Shown one piece after another: positions 22,986 to 40,483 of a DNA stretch of 64,000 bases. The translations under genes and the position numbers were made by a program. The notes below the pieces were generated by a model that worked only from the letters and a program-made list of their open reading frames with translations, searched no databases and had not been told where the DNA came from. This DNA comes from Eulemur rufifrons. Its lineage: Eukaryota > Chordata > Mammalia > Primates > Lemuridae. Location of the stretch: contig NC_091002.1 of NCBI RefSeq assembly GCF_041146395.1, positions 9,976,501-10,040,500 on the forward strand, in the 5' to 3' direction. Position 1 is the stretch's first letter, and each line of letters begins with the position of its first letter.

Positions 22986-23509
22986 TTTTTAATTCTGAAT
23001 ATTAACTGACACAACAATTTAAAGATTTAAAGATACAGCACCTCTGATGAATAGTTAAATGGATTGTTTATCCTACAGGGATAAAGTGACCAAAACAAAC
23101 TATGGGGCTTGAGCCTCATGAAAACACCAAAAAATCAAATTGCAAATGAAGTCCTAGTACTTACAGCTGGTTTCCATCTAGTATTAGGTATTTTGCTCAC
23201 CCAAGAATGGATACTCCCCAGAGTCTGTTGAGGCTTCTCTATGATTGATGATGATCCGCAGAGAATCAAACATAGAAATCACGAGAGTCCATGATTCTAA
23301 GGTTTTTAATCAACAGTTTATGTGAATTCTCCCATGAAACTCCCCTGATCTTAGTTGGCGATGAGCAAATTTTATAAACCTGTAATTTTGACAGTGATCA
23401 ACTAAGCAAACTAGTGAAAAAAGTAATTTCGAATTGAGTCACTTTTACTGTGAACTATTGTTCATTATTGGATGGTGGGTGAGGAAAGAATATAAAATAC
23501 TTATGGCCT

Positions 23510-23690
23510 AGACCAATGCTGTCCATAGAGCTTTCTATAATGATGGAAATATATCTACTGTCCAATAAGATAACCATAGCCACCTATTGAGCACTTTAAT
23601 ATGACCAGTTTGACTAGAGAACTGAATTTTTAATTTTATAGCTACCTCTGGCTATTGATTACTGTATTGGGCAGCACAGCTCAACAATCA
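23510..23690 (+). mobile_element. hAT-like MITE remnant
   Basis: Ends 'caatgctgtccatagagctt' and 'gtattgggcagcacagctc' form the inverted ends of a known hAT-derived family. Confidence 0.55.
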
Positions 23691-24139
23691 TATAGGTCTA
23701 TCTTAATTACTTTTATTAGGAATGAAGAATATCAGAATTATTTCTCAATTTGTATATATTTTTTTATTTCTATGGAGGGAAGGGACAACAAAGTTTTATG
23801 AACTGTTATTTTGTGTATAAGTAAGTTTTTTAAAGAAAGGATTTCAGAAAACAAGGCAGAGAGTAACACAATTACTAATTTCCAAATAATTCAAATAGAA
23901 TCAAACTTTGATTATAAGTTTGGCCAAATCAGTGCTAAAAAGCCTCTTAAAGAACATCATTATTCAACTGATTAATTTGCTTGTCACTAGTCAAATAAGT
24001 TGTTTCCAATCTTAATTATTTTTAACTATAAAAGTAATACATGTTCAGTGCAACAAATTCAAATAATCTCCAGGTAGATAAACTACAATTGGGACATCTA
24101 CCACATTGTACCTATCAAAAATCCCATTCCCTGGTAATG

Positions 24140-24345
24140 CTTGAAGGTGCTGACTCGGGAAGGGGGGGTGGGGAAGGGAGGGATATATACCTACATGATG
24201 GGTGCAACACGCACTACCTGGGGAACAGACACGCCTGGAGCTCTGACTTGGGGGGAAAGGCGGTACATGGGCAACGTATGTAACTTGCAATTCTGTATCC
24301 CCCATAACAATAAGATGATATAAAATAATAAAAAAAAAAAAACCA
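24140..24345 (+). mobile_element. L1 3' UTR, sense, G-rich
   Basis: 'tacctacatgatgggtgcaa ... ctggggaacagacacgcctg ... cccccataacaataagatga' plus poly(A). A run of four G tracts at 24157-24182 could form a G-quadruplex. Confidence 0.75.
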
Positions 24346-24620
24346 TTCCCCAAAGAAAATTGCTGTTACAAATTTAGAGTATATTTCTTGACTTTTTTCT
24401 TTGTCTAAGGACATTTAAAAACCAAAAGACTTGCGGTTTTAAATGATGGCTCTGAATCCCCTGTAGGCATAAACAGTGTGGGAAATCACATTTCTGCAGC
24501 AAACTCAGGTTCTGCAACCAAGTGTGAATTCACTGGAAATTATTTGAAGTAATACTTAAGGATCATAGCTAAAAAATGTTGGGAAATGAAAAATGGTTTT
24601 TTTTTTGTTTTTTTTTTTTT

Positions 24621-24910
24621 GGCTGGGCAAGGTGGCATACGCCTGTAATCCCAACACTTTGGGAAGCTGGGGCAGTAGGATTGCTTGAGGCCAGGAGTTT
24701 GAGATCAGCGGGGGCAACAGCAAGACTCGATTTCTACAAAAAATTTAAAAAATTAGCCAGGCATGTCGGTGCCCGCCTGTAGTCCCAGCTACTCAGGAGG
24801 CTGTGGTGGGAGGATTGCTCAAGCCTAGGAATTTGAGGCTATGGTGAACCATGATCACACCACTGCACTCTAGCCTGGGCAACAGAGTGAGACCCTGTCT
24901 CTTAAAAAAA
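24621..24910 (+). mobile_element. Old Alu
   Basis: Diverged short-linker dimer 'ggctgggcaaggtggcatac ... agagtgagaccctgtctc'. Confidence 0.85.
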
Positions 24911-25526
24911 AAGCAAAAGAAAAAGGGTTTTTTTTTGAGGGAGGATGATCAGAGGAAGAGTCATGGAATGTTGCTTGAAAGATCCTCTTTAAAGGAGAAG
25001 TTAAAAGGTTGAACTGTACAGAACAATATGTGAAGTATGGAAAGGTTATTTTAAAAAATACTTAAGATTTTGTAACAAAATCTAAATTGTTCCCATGATT
25101 TCATTCTTTGACATTATGTTCGTTTTTCTTTTCTTAGTATCACAGACTTTATAGAGACTCCTCTAAAAACCCCTGGCTAAGTAAATGCTTATAGCCAAGG
25201 TTACAAATGGAGGGCCTGGATTTTTGTTTGTCTTACAATTTTTATAAATATTTTTATTTACATTGTTGTTGCCAACTAACATATCCATATGTATATGGAT
25301 TGGATATAATTCATGTAATACATATGGATTGTATATACATACATATATATTCCCAAAATTAAAAAAAAACACTGTATGAAGATTTTTTCCCATAAAAAAA
25401 TCAGAAAATTGGCAACACCTTGCCCCATTTCCACATGGCAACAATTCAGACAGGGCACAAGCTTTCCACATGGCCCTGATCCCACCATTCTTGTCTTATA
25501 TAAATCTAGTCTGTTGTGCTCATACT

Positions 25527-25572
25527 ATATGTATGTGTGTGTGCGTGTGTGTGTGTGTGTGTTGTATTCATA

Positions 25573-25605
<33 letters not shown>

Positions 25606-25631
25606 TTATATGTGTGTGAGTGTGTATGTGG
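25527..25631 (+). repeat. (TG)n/(TA)n microsatellite, left part
   Basis: Alternating purine-pyrimidine run, broken by TTGTATTCA at about 25561-25570. An Alu follows directly. Confidence 0.9.
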
Positions 25632-25937
25632 GCCAGGTGCAGTGGCTCTCACCTGTAATCCTAACACTCTAGAAGCTGAGGCGGGAGGATTGCTTGAGGT
25701 CAGGAGTTTGAGACCAGCTCTGAGCAAAAATGAGACTCTATCTCTACTCAAAATAGAAAAAAATCAGCTGGGCATGTTGGCATGTGCCTATAGTCCCAGC
25801 TTCTCAGGAGGCTGAGGCATTAGGATTGCTTGAGCCCAAAAGTTAGAGGTTGCAGTGAGCTACGATGATGCCACTGCACTCTACCGAGGGTGACAAAGTT
25901 GAGAGTCTGTCTCAACAAAAAGAATAAGAAAAAAAAA
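25632..25937 (+). mobile_element. Alu inserted within a microsatellite
   Basis: 'ggccaggtgcagtggctctc ... gagagtctgtctcaac' followed by A-rich tail; TG/TA repeats on both sides. Confidence 0.88.
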
Positions 25938-26003
25938 GTATGTGTATATGTATATGTATATATGTGTATGTTATATGTATATATGTGTGTATATGCGTGT
26001 ATG
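25938..26003 (+). repeat. (TATG)n microsatellite, right part
   Basis: TATGTGTATATG-type repeats, the other half of the array split by the Alu. Confidence 0.85.
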
Positions 26004-26224
26004 CTGTGCTGCTTCCCACCTGACTCAGCAGACCGCTGACTCAGCATCCTTACATATCAGTCTTTCTCCACATGTTTGAAGAACGGGGGAGGGAGGGTAT
26101 CAAAGGTGAAGGCCCTAGTCTAGGTTTAATATCCTGGGCCAACTTGAAACAGCAACAGTTTTGAGCTCTATGCCAACACTCTGGACCTTTAGTCATGTTT
26201 TCTTTCCCCAATAAAATAGAAAGT

Positions 26225-26230
26225 TTTATT
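26225..26230 (-). terminator. RBBP9: RBBP9 poly(A) signal candidate
   Basis: TTTATT on the plus strand reads AATAAA on the minus strand, about 360 bases past the RBBP9 stop. Another candidate lies at about 26281-26286, so the true site is uncertain. Confidence 0.45.
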
Positions 26231-26590
26231 TCAAAGAGGAAAACAGTGAAATACCTGCAACAACATGAAGCCTATTTAGTTTTATTCTGGTATTGGAATC
26301 GGGAAACCTGGGTTCTGTTTCCAACTTAATTCACTTTGGATACAGAAGGGTGATAAAGCTTATGTCCCTCAGCAAATGGGGAAAATACTGCTGTAGTTCA
26401 TAGCAATTTGGGGAGATTTAGATTCTATGGAAAATGGAAATGCTATTTGTAATTTAGATTAAATGTTAAAACTTGTGTTTGTTTTTCAGGCACTTTTGGA
26501 ACTTAAATAGATGTTTTATGTATCTAGTAATCATCTGATAATGGATACTATTACTTTATCCCTATATTGGGATACAAAATAGCAATCATC

Positions 26591-32475
<5,885 letters not shown>

Positions 32476-32859
32476 TCAGGTGGTGATGAGGCCTTGTTTT
32501 CCGGTGCCAGGCTGCGGCCCAAGGGTTGGGGACTGTAGCATTAGCGGTGTATGCACACCTTCATAGAGGTGGGCGGAAGGGTGCGTGTGCTGTTATAAAT
32601 GGGAACGAACAAAAAAGTGCCTCTTTTTCCTTGCTCCTCCGTGGATTTAGTCACTCTGTATGGCAGGCGTGATGTAGCACTTGATGTTTTGAAACACTCC
32701 CTATCAGTGTATTTTTTGAGTAGATCAGTGATAGACTGCCCTACCACCACATTCTTTAGCAAGAGCTAAACATACCCTTTCCTATTGAACCTAGACTCAG
32801 AATTTTCTTTAAAAATGTTATTGAACTTTAAATGTAAACGTACACATGTAAGAAGGAAG

Positions 32860-33060
32860 GAACTACTTACATACACAATACCATGGATGAATCACAAAAT
32901 AATTATGTTTAGTGAAAGATGCCAGACAAAAATAGTATATACCCCATGATTCCATTTATATAAACCTCTAGAAAATATCAGGACACAAGGAAACTTTTTG
33001 CAGTGATATATATGTTCATTATCTCAAGTGTACATTTTAAATATATGCAACTTTTAAGGC
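32860..33060 (+). repeat. L1 3' end, split by an LTR
   Basis: 'atgtttagtgaaagatgcca gac ... catgattccatttatataa' is an L1 3' end. It seems to resume after the LTR at about 33410-33445 (acatcaattattatctcaataaag). Confidence 0.55.
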
Positions 33061-33405
33061 TGGTGGCAGGCACCCCCTCCCTTCCTTAATGAAAAAAAAG
33101 AAGAAGCCCTAAAACTGCAACAAAGAAATTCCTCACTCTTAGCTCTGAAATCTTCCCACCAAAAACACCCCCATTCCCTAGCCCAAAAAACGTATATAAA
33201 CCTACTCAGACTTCTGGGCGGGGCGACTTTTTGGGTCTCTCTCTCCCTATTTCTCTCTCTCTCGACACAAAAATCTCGCCCAGGCCCCACTCTCGGGACC
33301 TGTTATCCTCACTGGGGAGCGCTCCAATAAAGCCTCTTTACTTATCCCTTTCAACTCTGCTTGTCTTTCTTTCTCTGGCGCCGGCCAATCCAAAAAACCA
33401 TACAC
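33061..33405 (+). mobile_element. LTR, gammaretrovirus-like (ERV1-type), solo
   Basis: A compact promoter-to-poly(A) layout: TATA box TATATAA at 33194-33200, poly(A) signal AATAAA at 33326-33331, and a following G/T- and C/T-rich stretch. This is the U3-R-U5 order of an ERV1-type LTR. Boundaries are approximate because I could not find a clean target duplication. No viral genes are present. Confidence 0.6.
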
Positions 33406-33460
33406 AATTTACTACAGCTTACATCAATTATTATCTCAATAAAGGTGGTTTGTTGTTGTG

Positions 33461-33752
33461 GGTTTTTTTGAGACACAGCCTCACTCTGTTGCCCAGGCTA
33501 GAGTACCACGGCGTCAGGCTACCTCACAGCAACCTCCAACTCCTGGGCTCAAGCAATCCTCCTGCCTCAGCCTCCCCAGTAGCTGGGACTACAGGTGAGC
33601 ACCACCACACCCATCTAATTTTTTCTATTTTTAGTAGAGGCAGGGTCTGGCTCTTGCTCAGGCTAGTCTTGAACTCCTGATCTCAAGCCATCCTCCCACC
33701 TCGGCCTCCCAGAGTGCTAGGATTACAGGTGTAAGCCACCACACCCGGCCAA
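33461..33752 (-). mobile_element. Alu, antisense
   Basis: 'gagacacagcctcactctgt ... gtaagccaccacacccggcc', with a short linker. Confidence 0.9.
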
Positions 33753-33786
33753 TAAAGGTGTTTAAAATAAAAAATAAAACATGCAG

Positions 33787-34122
33787 GCCGGGCGCGGTGG
33801 CTCACGCCTGTAATCCTAGCACTCTGGGAGGCCGAGGCGGGTGGATCGCTCAAGGTCAGGAGTTCGAGACCAGCCTGAGCAAGAGCGAGACCCCGTCTCT
33901 ACTAAAAATAGAAAGACATTATATGGACAACTAAAAATCTATATAGAAAAAATTAGCCGGGCATAGTGGCGCATGCCTGTAGTCCCAGCTACTCGGGAGG
34001 CTGAGGCAGGAGGATCGCTTGAGCCCAGGAGTTTGAGGTTGCTGTGAGCTAAGCTGACGCCATGGCACTCACTCTAGCCTGGGCAACAAAGTGAGACTCT
34101 GTCTCAACAAAAAAAATAAATA
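33787..34122 (+). mobile_element. Alu, strepsirrhine type
   Basis: Near-consensus dimer; duplication AATAAAACATGCAG on both sides. Confidence 0.93.
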
Positions 34123-34139
34123 AATAAAACATGCAGAGG

Positions 34140-36580
34140 CGTTCCTATACCCAATGGGTTGTTTGCTTTGTGGGTTTTAGTTCAAGAAACATGATACTCC
34201 CTTAACAGGAACTGTGGGCTGAAAAAGGATCTATCTTTCCTTAAGATTCAGTTAGCACTTCCTTCTAGAGGAGGAAAAAAAGGCAATGGCATTAACTCTC
34301 ACCCTTCTCATATTGTATGTGCCAATAATGATTGCACAGATTATAATTACACATAAATCCACTTTGTTTTCTACTTTTTATCTATCGTATAAGCATTTTC
34401 TGAGCTTGTCATCATTATCACAAAAGAAATAGTTCTGGTTTCAAAACTGAAAAGTCAACATTTTTATGAATTTTAAAAAATCTTAAAATACACCTGTATA
34501 TCTGATTCATCATTTGCTAGTACTGAAAGAGCTTTTCTCAGGAACTTGCTGAGGCAGTTTCAGTCTTTCTAAAGGGTCCAGCCACCCTCCATTGAGGCCC
34601 TTCTTCTTAATAATCTTAATAATCTTACTCTGCCTGAATTTTTCTTTCAGGTCAGTACCTCTTTTGTAGGAAGTTTGTATGTAACTCTTTAAACTCACTG
34701 TCCAAACCTAGTCTCCCCTTTTACTTTTCCTTTCTTCCACTGTTTTTGTTTGCTTATTGTTTGTTTAATTTTTGTTTTTACCATGTTGGGGAGAAGGAAG
34801 GTCAAAGGAAAGCTGCTTCAAAATCTTGACGGACACATGGGAGTTCACTGGGAAAGGAAGGGAAGTGAAGAGGTTTCTTGGCAGAGAGGAGGACATGAAA
34901 AAGGCACAGAGATAAGAAACAGCACATGTGGGCTGGGAAAGGTGGTGGTTCATGCTATAGGATTGAGGTCTGTAGATCATGGAGGCCCTTGAGTAGCACA
35001 AGGGGCCTCTACTTTATCCTGTGAGGAATGGGAAAACTATGATGTAGGATTTTAAGTAAGAGAATGTCAGAGTCAGATTGTGATTTATAAAAATCTATCT
35101 AGCAATGTGATTTTTGGTTCTGGCAAAATTCGGGCAAAGAGATCATTTGAGAAGCTGTTGCAATAATCCAATGAGAGAGGAAGAGTGCTTGAACTAAGCA
35201 GTTTTTATCTCTAAGAGTGCCTGAACTTGAGAAATATTTAGAATAACAAATTGACAGGACCAAGTGATTCATTGTTAGCTTCAAGGGAGAGGAGTCAGAT
35301 ACAAGGGAGGGCTAATGATAACTCTCCAGTTTCTAGACGGCAGAACTGAGAAGAGAATGGTATCTCCAAGTGAAATAGAGAGTATAAGAGGCAGAGGGTT
35401 AGTTGGGAGCTGGGGGAAAGATGAATTGAATTTAAGACATGTTGAGATTGAGATGCCCAATATCCAATGACATTTGCAGGACAGTTCTCCAGATGGCCTT
35501 GGACTGATCCAGTTCTCCTCCCTTTCTTGCTTGTAGTTCTAAAGACTGACTGTATAATGTTCTGGGAATACGTAAGGAGGAACTGGCCAGACTAACCCAG
35601 GCTCTGTTAGCCCCTCTAAAAACAGGATGTCCTTCAGTGCTTTAGCTCAGCATGTCATGTTCCCCCAGGGTCTAAAACCCAGGGTAGGTTGCTTTCCAGG
35701 TCCCTCAGCTGCCTGGTACAAATAGGCATGCATAGAAGAGACTCCACCTGCACTGTGCAGCTTTCCTGAGCCTTGAGGGACCAGCTTGTCATGAATCCTA
35801 GGCTTCTGCCATCTGCCTCATTTAACTTGTGTATGCGAGTGTTTTCTACAGAAGTGCAGCCCAAGATTCAGTGGATGGAAGTGGTAACCAGTGCACAGTG
35901 AACCTACTCTGCAGCATCCAGCAGGTTGCTGGATATATTAATCTAGTTTAAGGTAGAGAAGTCTGAGCCAGAAATAGAGAATTTAGAGTCAGATGATAAT
36001 ATGTCAGGAAACTTGTGAAATATTTTGAAACTGTCAAGAGACTTTACTGGGCGAATGTTCCATGGAATTCTGGGCATTTAAAAAAAGACCTCTGGGGGTC
36101 ATCTGATTGTAAGGAATGTGTACCTTTGTCTTTGACTATTCTATTTTGCAACTCTGTAGAGATAAAAATTAACTTACAGAAAACTGATAGTAACGCAAAT
36201 ATTTCCTGTACATAACAATGTAAATTGTTCCTGTCCACAGCAATGCAAATGAATTTTGTGTGGTAGAAAATATAAGACTCTATAAATAAATCAAATTCTC
36301 TTAGAATCAGTTTGAACATTCTTATTGGTTGTAGGGATGAATTAATCAGTAATGAATGAGTTAAGTAAAATCTTTGGCACATGTTCACTTTATATTTTCA
36401 TGAGGGCCATAATTTTACCTTTTCAAAACAATTTAGCAGTTTTGGAATTTTCACCAAGCATCCCAGTGGATTCAGTTGACAGAACCAGATGTAAACCACA
36501 TTACTAAAGAACACCTCATGGGCTGATAAGCCCAGCCATGCTTATGCTTGGCCCCCAGACTGACTGACTACCAAGTGGCA
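34140..36580. other. RBBP9-SEC23B spacer, mostly unassigned
   Basis: No gene is seen. An ancient repeat-like stretch lies at about 34900-35110 ('ctactttatcctgtgaggaa ... ggattttaagtaagagaatg'). The rest is not recognised. Confidence 0.5.
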
Positions 36581-36586
36581 ATAGTG

Positions 36587-36660
36587 GCTGGGCGTGGTGG
36601 CTCACGCCTGTAATCCCAGCACTCTGCGAGGCTGAGGTGGGCTGATCGTTTGAGCTCATG
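36587..36660 (+). mobile_element. Alu 5' fragment
   Basis: Only the first ~74 bases of an Alu left arm (GGCTGGGCGTGGTGGCTCAC...) then unrelated sequence; a truncated remnant. Confidence 0.8.
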
Positions 36661-37089
36661 GACTGATTTCTATGATCTAGAGATAATTTAAAACTTTGTA
36701 GTAATTAAATTGAGCTAATTAATGAATACTTCTTGGATGCCGAGATATATTGTTTATATCGTTTTCCTTATTTTTATATGCAACAGCAAGATTATACCTC
36801 TGAGTCAGAATAATGAATGTGCTCATTTTTGCCACTTGTAAGAAAGTCGCGATGGCTGTAGAAAATCGTGTTCTATGTAGTTACATGCGCTTTGTTAGTC
36901 TTCTAAAATGCTTGAATATTACAGTTCTCAATTACTCATCTCCTTGTAGAAAGATGACAGGAATGGACACGCAGAAGACTGTGCGCTGTAATAACTTCCG
37001 CTGAGAGCGGGAAACCAGTACAGCAAGCCGGCAGAAGACAGCCTCGCAACGCGAAGCAGCGTAACTCTACCTGCTGTACTTGAATCTTC

Positions 37090-37780
37090 ACTAGAAAATT
37101 GCTCCCGGTGATAACATGTGCGCATGCGCCCCCTTCCGCCCCGCCCCTTCGCCATTCCGACTCCTTCTTCCGGACTGCTTCAGTTGCCTCTGGCTGGCGC
37201 CCCTCCCTCTCCTGGAGGCACACGTCATCGTTCTCGCTTCCCGGTAACTAAGGCGATGCGAGGGACTTTCCGCTGAGACAAGTGGCGTCATATTATACCA
37301 GGGCTAACCCTTGAGGAGTGCTGGCTGCTTTTTAGGGAACAGTCCGACAGGCGCTGGGGTTTTCTGAAGCAGAAACGTTTAGGGATGAACTTGTGGAAAC
37401 GTGTGTTCTGAGGAACTGTGGTTTTGAAGTGGGAGGCACAATCGTCTTGCCCTCTTCCAAGATGGTGGCGTGGCTTCTCTGAATGTCTCGCTTCCGCTCG
37501 TCCGCTCTTTGATTGGCCAGTAGACGGCGTCGTGGCCTGAAGGTGGGGCGCTGACCAATCGGCTGAGAGCTGAGCTGGACTTGGCTGTGGGAGTCGGAGC
37601 GCGGCTCTTTGGGTTGTGAGTGCTGACGGTTCTGGCCAGGTGAGCAGTTCCGGCCAGGTGAGCCGGGAACAGAGGTGACGGAGGGTCGAGGCCGGTGCGT
37701 GAGTTTCTGCTGGGGATGAGGTGGGCTGCTCCTGGGATGAGGGTTCTTCCCGGCAGGCACGGGAACCGGAGAGAATCGCT
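37090..37780 (+). promoter_or_regulatory. SEC23B: SEC23B CpG-rich promoter and non-coding first exon
   Basis: Dense CpG block with opposing CCAAT boxes: ATTGG at 37512-37516 and CCAAT at 37555-37559. A GGGGCG box lies at about 37545, a YY1-like AAGATGGTGGC at about 37458-37468, and an ATF/XBP1-like CACGTCATC at 37221-37229. The 5' UTR exon likely starts around 37560-37600 and ends at one of two repeated donors (37639 or 37657). It splices to the coding exon at 40484. Confidence 0.7.
37632..37663 (+). promoter_or_regulatory. SEC23B: Repeated splice donors of SEC23B exon 1
   Basis: GGCCAG|GTGAGC occurs twice, 18 bases apart, with cuts after 37639 and after 37657. Both are strong donors and both lie in the 5' UTR. 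Confidence 0.55.
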
Positions 37781-39035
37781 GACCCAGGAGTTTGCTGAGA
37801 GTTACGCGTCCAGCGCCAGGCCCAGTGGCTAGACTAGAGGATCGGTTTCTGGCTCCGGGTCCCTCAAAATCTCAGAGTTCACACAGCTAGAAGAACCCAG
37901 CCCCCAATTTGTAGTTGAGATACTCAAGTCTCAGGTGAAATGACTTTTGTTTCATGACAGAGCTGGAACTAGAAGCCAGGTTTTCAGACTCTCGTCAAGA
38001 ATTAAACCTTACTTAGTTTTGTCTAACAGATGGTTACTATGTCTTGAACAGTTATGACTTGTTGAGATAAGGGTGGTTCAGCTTTTTGGCGGATACTCCT
38101 AGAGTATCTTTCCAGGTCTTTCATTGATTCACTAATTCATTCATTCAGTTATTAACCTCTTCAGATACCCTTCCACTTTGATAATTTGGTATGAGCCGTG
38201 GAGCCATCTTCCTAGGAAAATACACATTCGCCGATGCACACAGTTGTGCACACAAGCGGATTCGTGGACCCTCTGTAGTCCCCTGTGGATTATGTGCCGA
38301 GGGCTGAGAATCCATGCTATATAGAGGAGTGAAGGAAAGAGGCAAGTGAGAAACGGAGGGAGCAGGTTTTAATATGTAGATGCTTGGGAACATTAGATGG
38401 AGTCAGTACCTTTTAATATAGAACTGTTTTGAGAGGGGAGTGGTTATTTAAAGAAACCTGCTGAGGTACTTGTTGAGAATTTTGATATTAGAACTTGCTT
38501 TCATTCCCACCTGAGTTATTCGTTTGCCTTCCTCCCCCACTCCAAGCTGCTGTGTGCACAGTAGTTCAGGTCCTGCTTTTGTCAGAAATAACAAATAGAT
38601 GTCTTAGAGTTTGACTTGGAGCAAACTTGGACTTTTGATGGTCTGGGTTCTGCATAGGAGAGTAATCTGTTAGCTTTTCTAGCCATTTCATATTATTGCC
38701 TTAATCCAAATTATTTACCATATGGCACTTCTCAAAATAACATGGAAACAGTAATTATCCACCATTGCAGGAAGTGAACACTAGAGGCCACTTTAATATA
38801 ATAGACTCTTTAATTTGCCTTTTTCTGCTTATCTTAAGGGGCTTGTTCCCTTGAACTCCAATAGCTGAGGTGTGTGTTACCCTAGATTTTAGGATGTGAA
38901 CAGAATGTATAAAACACTGAAGTTGGGATGATCTGGGTTTGAGAGCCTAGTCTTAAGGACTGTCTTATTGACCAGAGTCTTTCTTTTATTTTTTTTTTAA
39001 TTGTTTTTTGATTTCTGGCTGTATTGTGGTCCTCT
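37780..39035 (+). other. SEC23B intron 1, left part
   Basis: No exon or named repeat recognised apart from short simple sequence. Further 5' UTR exons cannot be excluded. Confidence 0.45.
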
Positions 39036-39039
39036 CTTT

Positions 39040-39790
39040 CTTTCTTTTTTTTTACATTAATTATTTTTTTTTCAGCTCATTATGGGGGTACAAAAGTTCA
39101 GGTTATATATATTGCCCATGCCCCCCCCATCCCCCCGAGTCTGAGCTTCAAGCGTGTCCATTCCCTAGACAGTGCACATTGCACTCATCATGTAGGTATG
39201 CACCCCCACCCCCATACCCCCCCAGTCAGAACTTCAAGCGTGTCCATTCCCCAGGCAGTGCGCATCGCACTCATCAAGGAGGTATACACCCATCCCTTCC
39301 CCCCAGCCCCAACCTCTGTCCGATACCCAATTGGTGTTATTCCCAAATGTGCACTTAGGTGATGATCAGGGAAACCAGTTTGCTGGTGAGTACATGTGGT
39401 GCTTATTTTTCCATTCTTGGGATACTTCACTTAATAGAATGGGTTCCAACTCTCTCCAGGAGAACCAAAGAGATGCCATATCGCCATTATTTCTAATAGC
39501 TGAGTAATATTCCATGGTATACATATACCACATTTTGCTAATCCATTCATGAATTGATGGGCATTTGGGTTGTTTCCACATCTTTGCAATTGTGAATTGT
39601 GCTGCTATAAACATTCGGGTGCAGGTGTCTTTTTTATAGAATGACTTTTGTTCTTTTGGGTAGATGCCCAATAATGGGATTGCTGGATCGAATGGTAGGT
39701 CTACTTGAATCTGTCTCCATATTGTTTTCCACAGGGGTTGCGCTAGTTTACAGTCCCACCAGCAGTGTATGAGTGTTCCTGTCTCTCCGC
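39040..39790 (-). mobile_element. 5'-truncated L1, antisense, relatively young
   Basis: Poly-T at the left, then the G-rich (here C-rich) 3' UTR, then the end of ORF2. The 3' UTR carries an 86-bp-period duplication (39138-39208 and 39224-39292). Confidence 0.88.
39366..39671 (-). pseudogene. L1 ORF2 C-terminal fragment
   Basis: An open minus-strand frame of about 100 codons contains KKDTCTRMFIAAQFTIAKMW and the MEYYSAIRNN segment, the well-known C-terminal end of L1 ORF2p. The endonuclease and reverse transcriptase parts are missing, so it is a dead 5'-truncated copy. An unbroken frame of this length suggests a fairly recent insertion. Confidence 0.85.
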
Positions 39791-40483
39791 ATCCATGCAG
39801 AGTCTTTCAAGTCATAAGCCTAAGCAGCCATAGTGAGGAAAGAGGTTCTAGTGAGATTCATTATAATAGCAAACTTTCCTTTGTAATTTTCATAATACCA
39901 AGTAGACATACTTTAGCTCAGAAGTGGTTCTTTATGATCTGGACTCATACATTAGTATCCAGTTCTTTTCTCCAAAGTTAAGGAAGTGAGGAGGGGAAAG
40001 GGCACAAGAAAAAGATCACTGGAAAGCTAAAATTTAGTATAGTACCTTAATAGAGCAAGGAAGGAAGGGGATCATAGAGGAAGGTAGTTGGATACTGAAA
40101 CAGGGTTTGCGACTAACCCTTGGGCATGGGGTTGAAATTGGCTTGGCTGAGGTGATGTGTGACCTGCGGGGAAGTTTCAAGTAGAGGAATTCAACTACCT
40201 GCAGCTTAGATATGATCAAATGATGGTAAACCTCCCACCTCTTTTATCTATTTATTTTTAAGTGCTAGAGAAGAGGGTTGAGAAAAGAGCAGTGGGCAAA
40301 GATAACTGTGAAGCGTATTGACTTTTGGGCGTGAGAGGGAAGGGAGATATTGTCATTCCACAGCAACAGGTTCTTCCAGACTAAGTGTTTAAGAAACACT
40401 ATGTTGGGTGACCATCTTCTTTTCTGAAGTTTAGTTGAGAATGTCACATACAATTAAAAGTTTTATCTTCAGTTCCCTTTTAG

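Noticed and set aside
25506..25815. Open frames with long VCVCV/IYIYIY or HTHTHT runs
   Set aside because: Translations of the TG/TA microsatellite and adjoining Alu.
33231..33680. 149-codon plus-strand open frame
   Set aside because: It spans LTR, L1 and antisense Alu sequence in one chance frame; the second half is the usual antisense-Alu peptide.
34900..35460. Possible small gene in the RBBP9-SEC23B spacer
   Set aside because: The stretch resembles an ancient interspersed repeat and has no spliced or long open frame.
37332..37760. 142-codon minus-strand open frame over the SEC23B promoter
   Set aside because: Low-complexity Pro/Ser/Arg-rich peptide from CpG-rich DNA, overlapping the promoter and first exon. 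No known protein resemblance.
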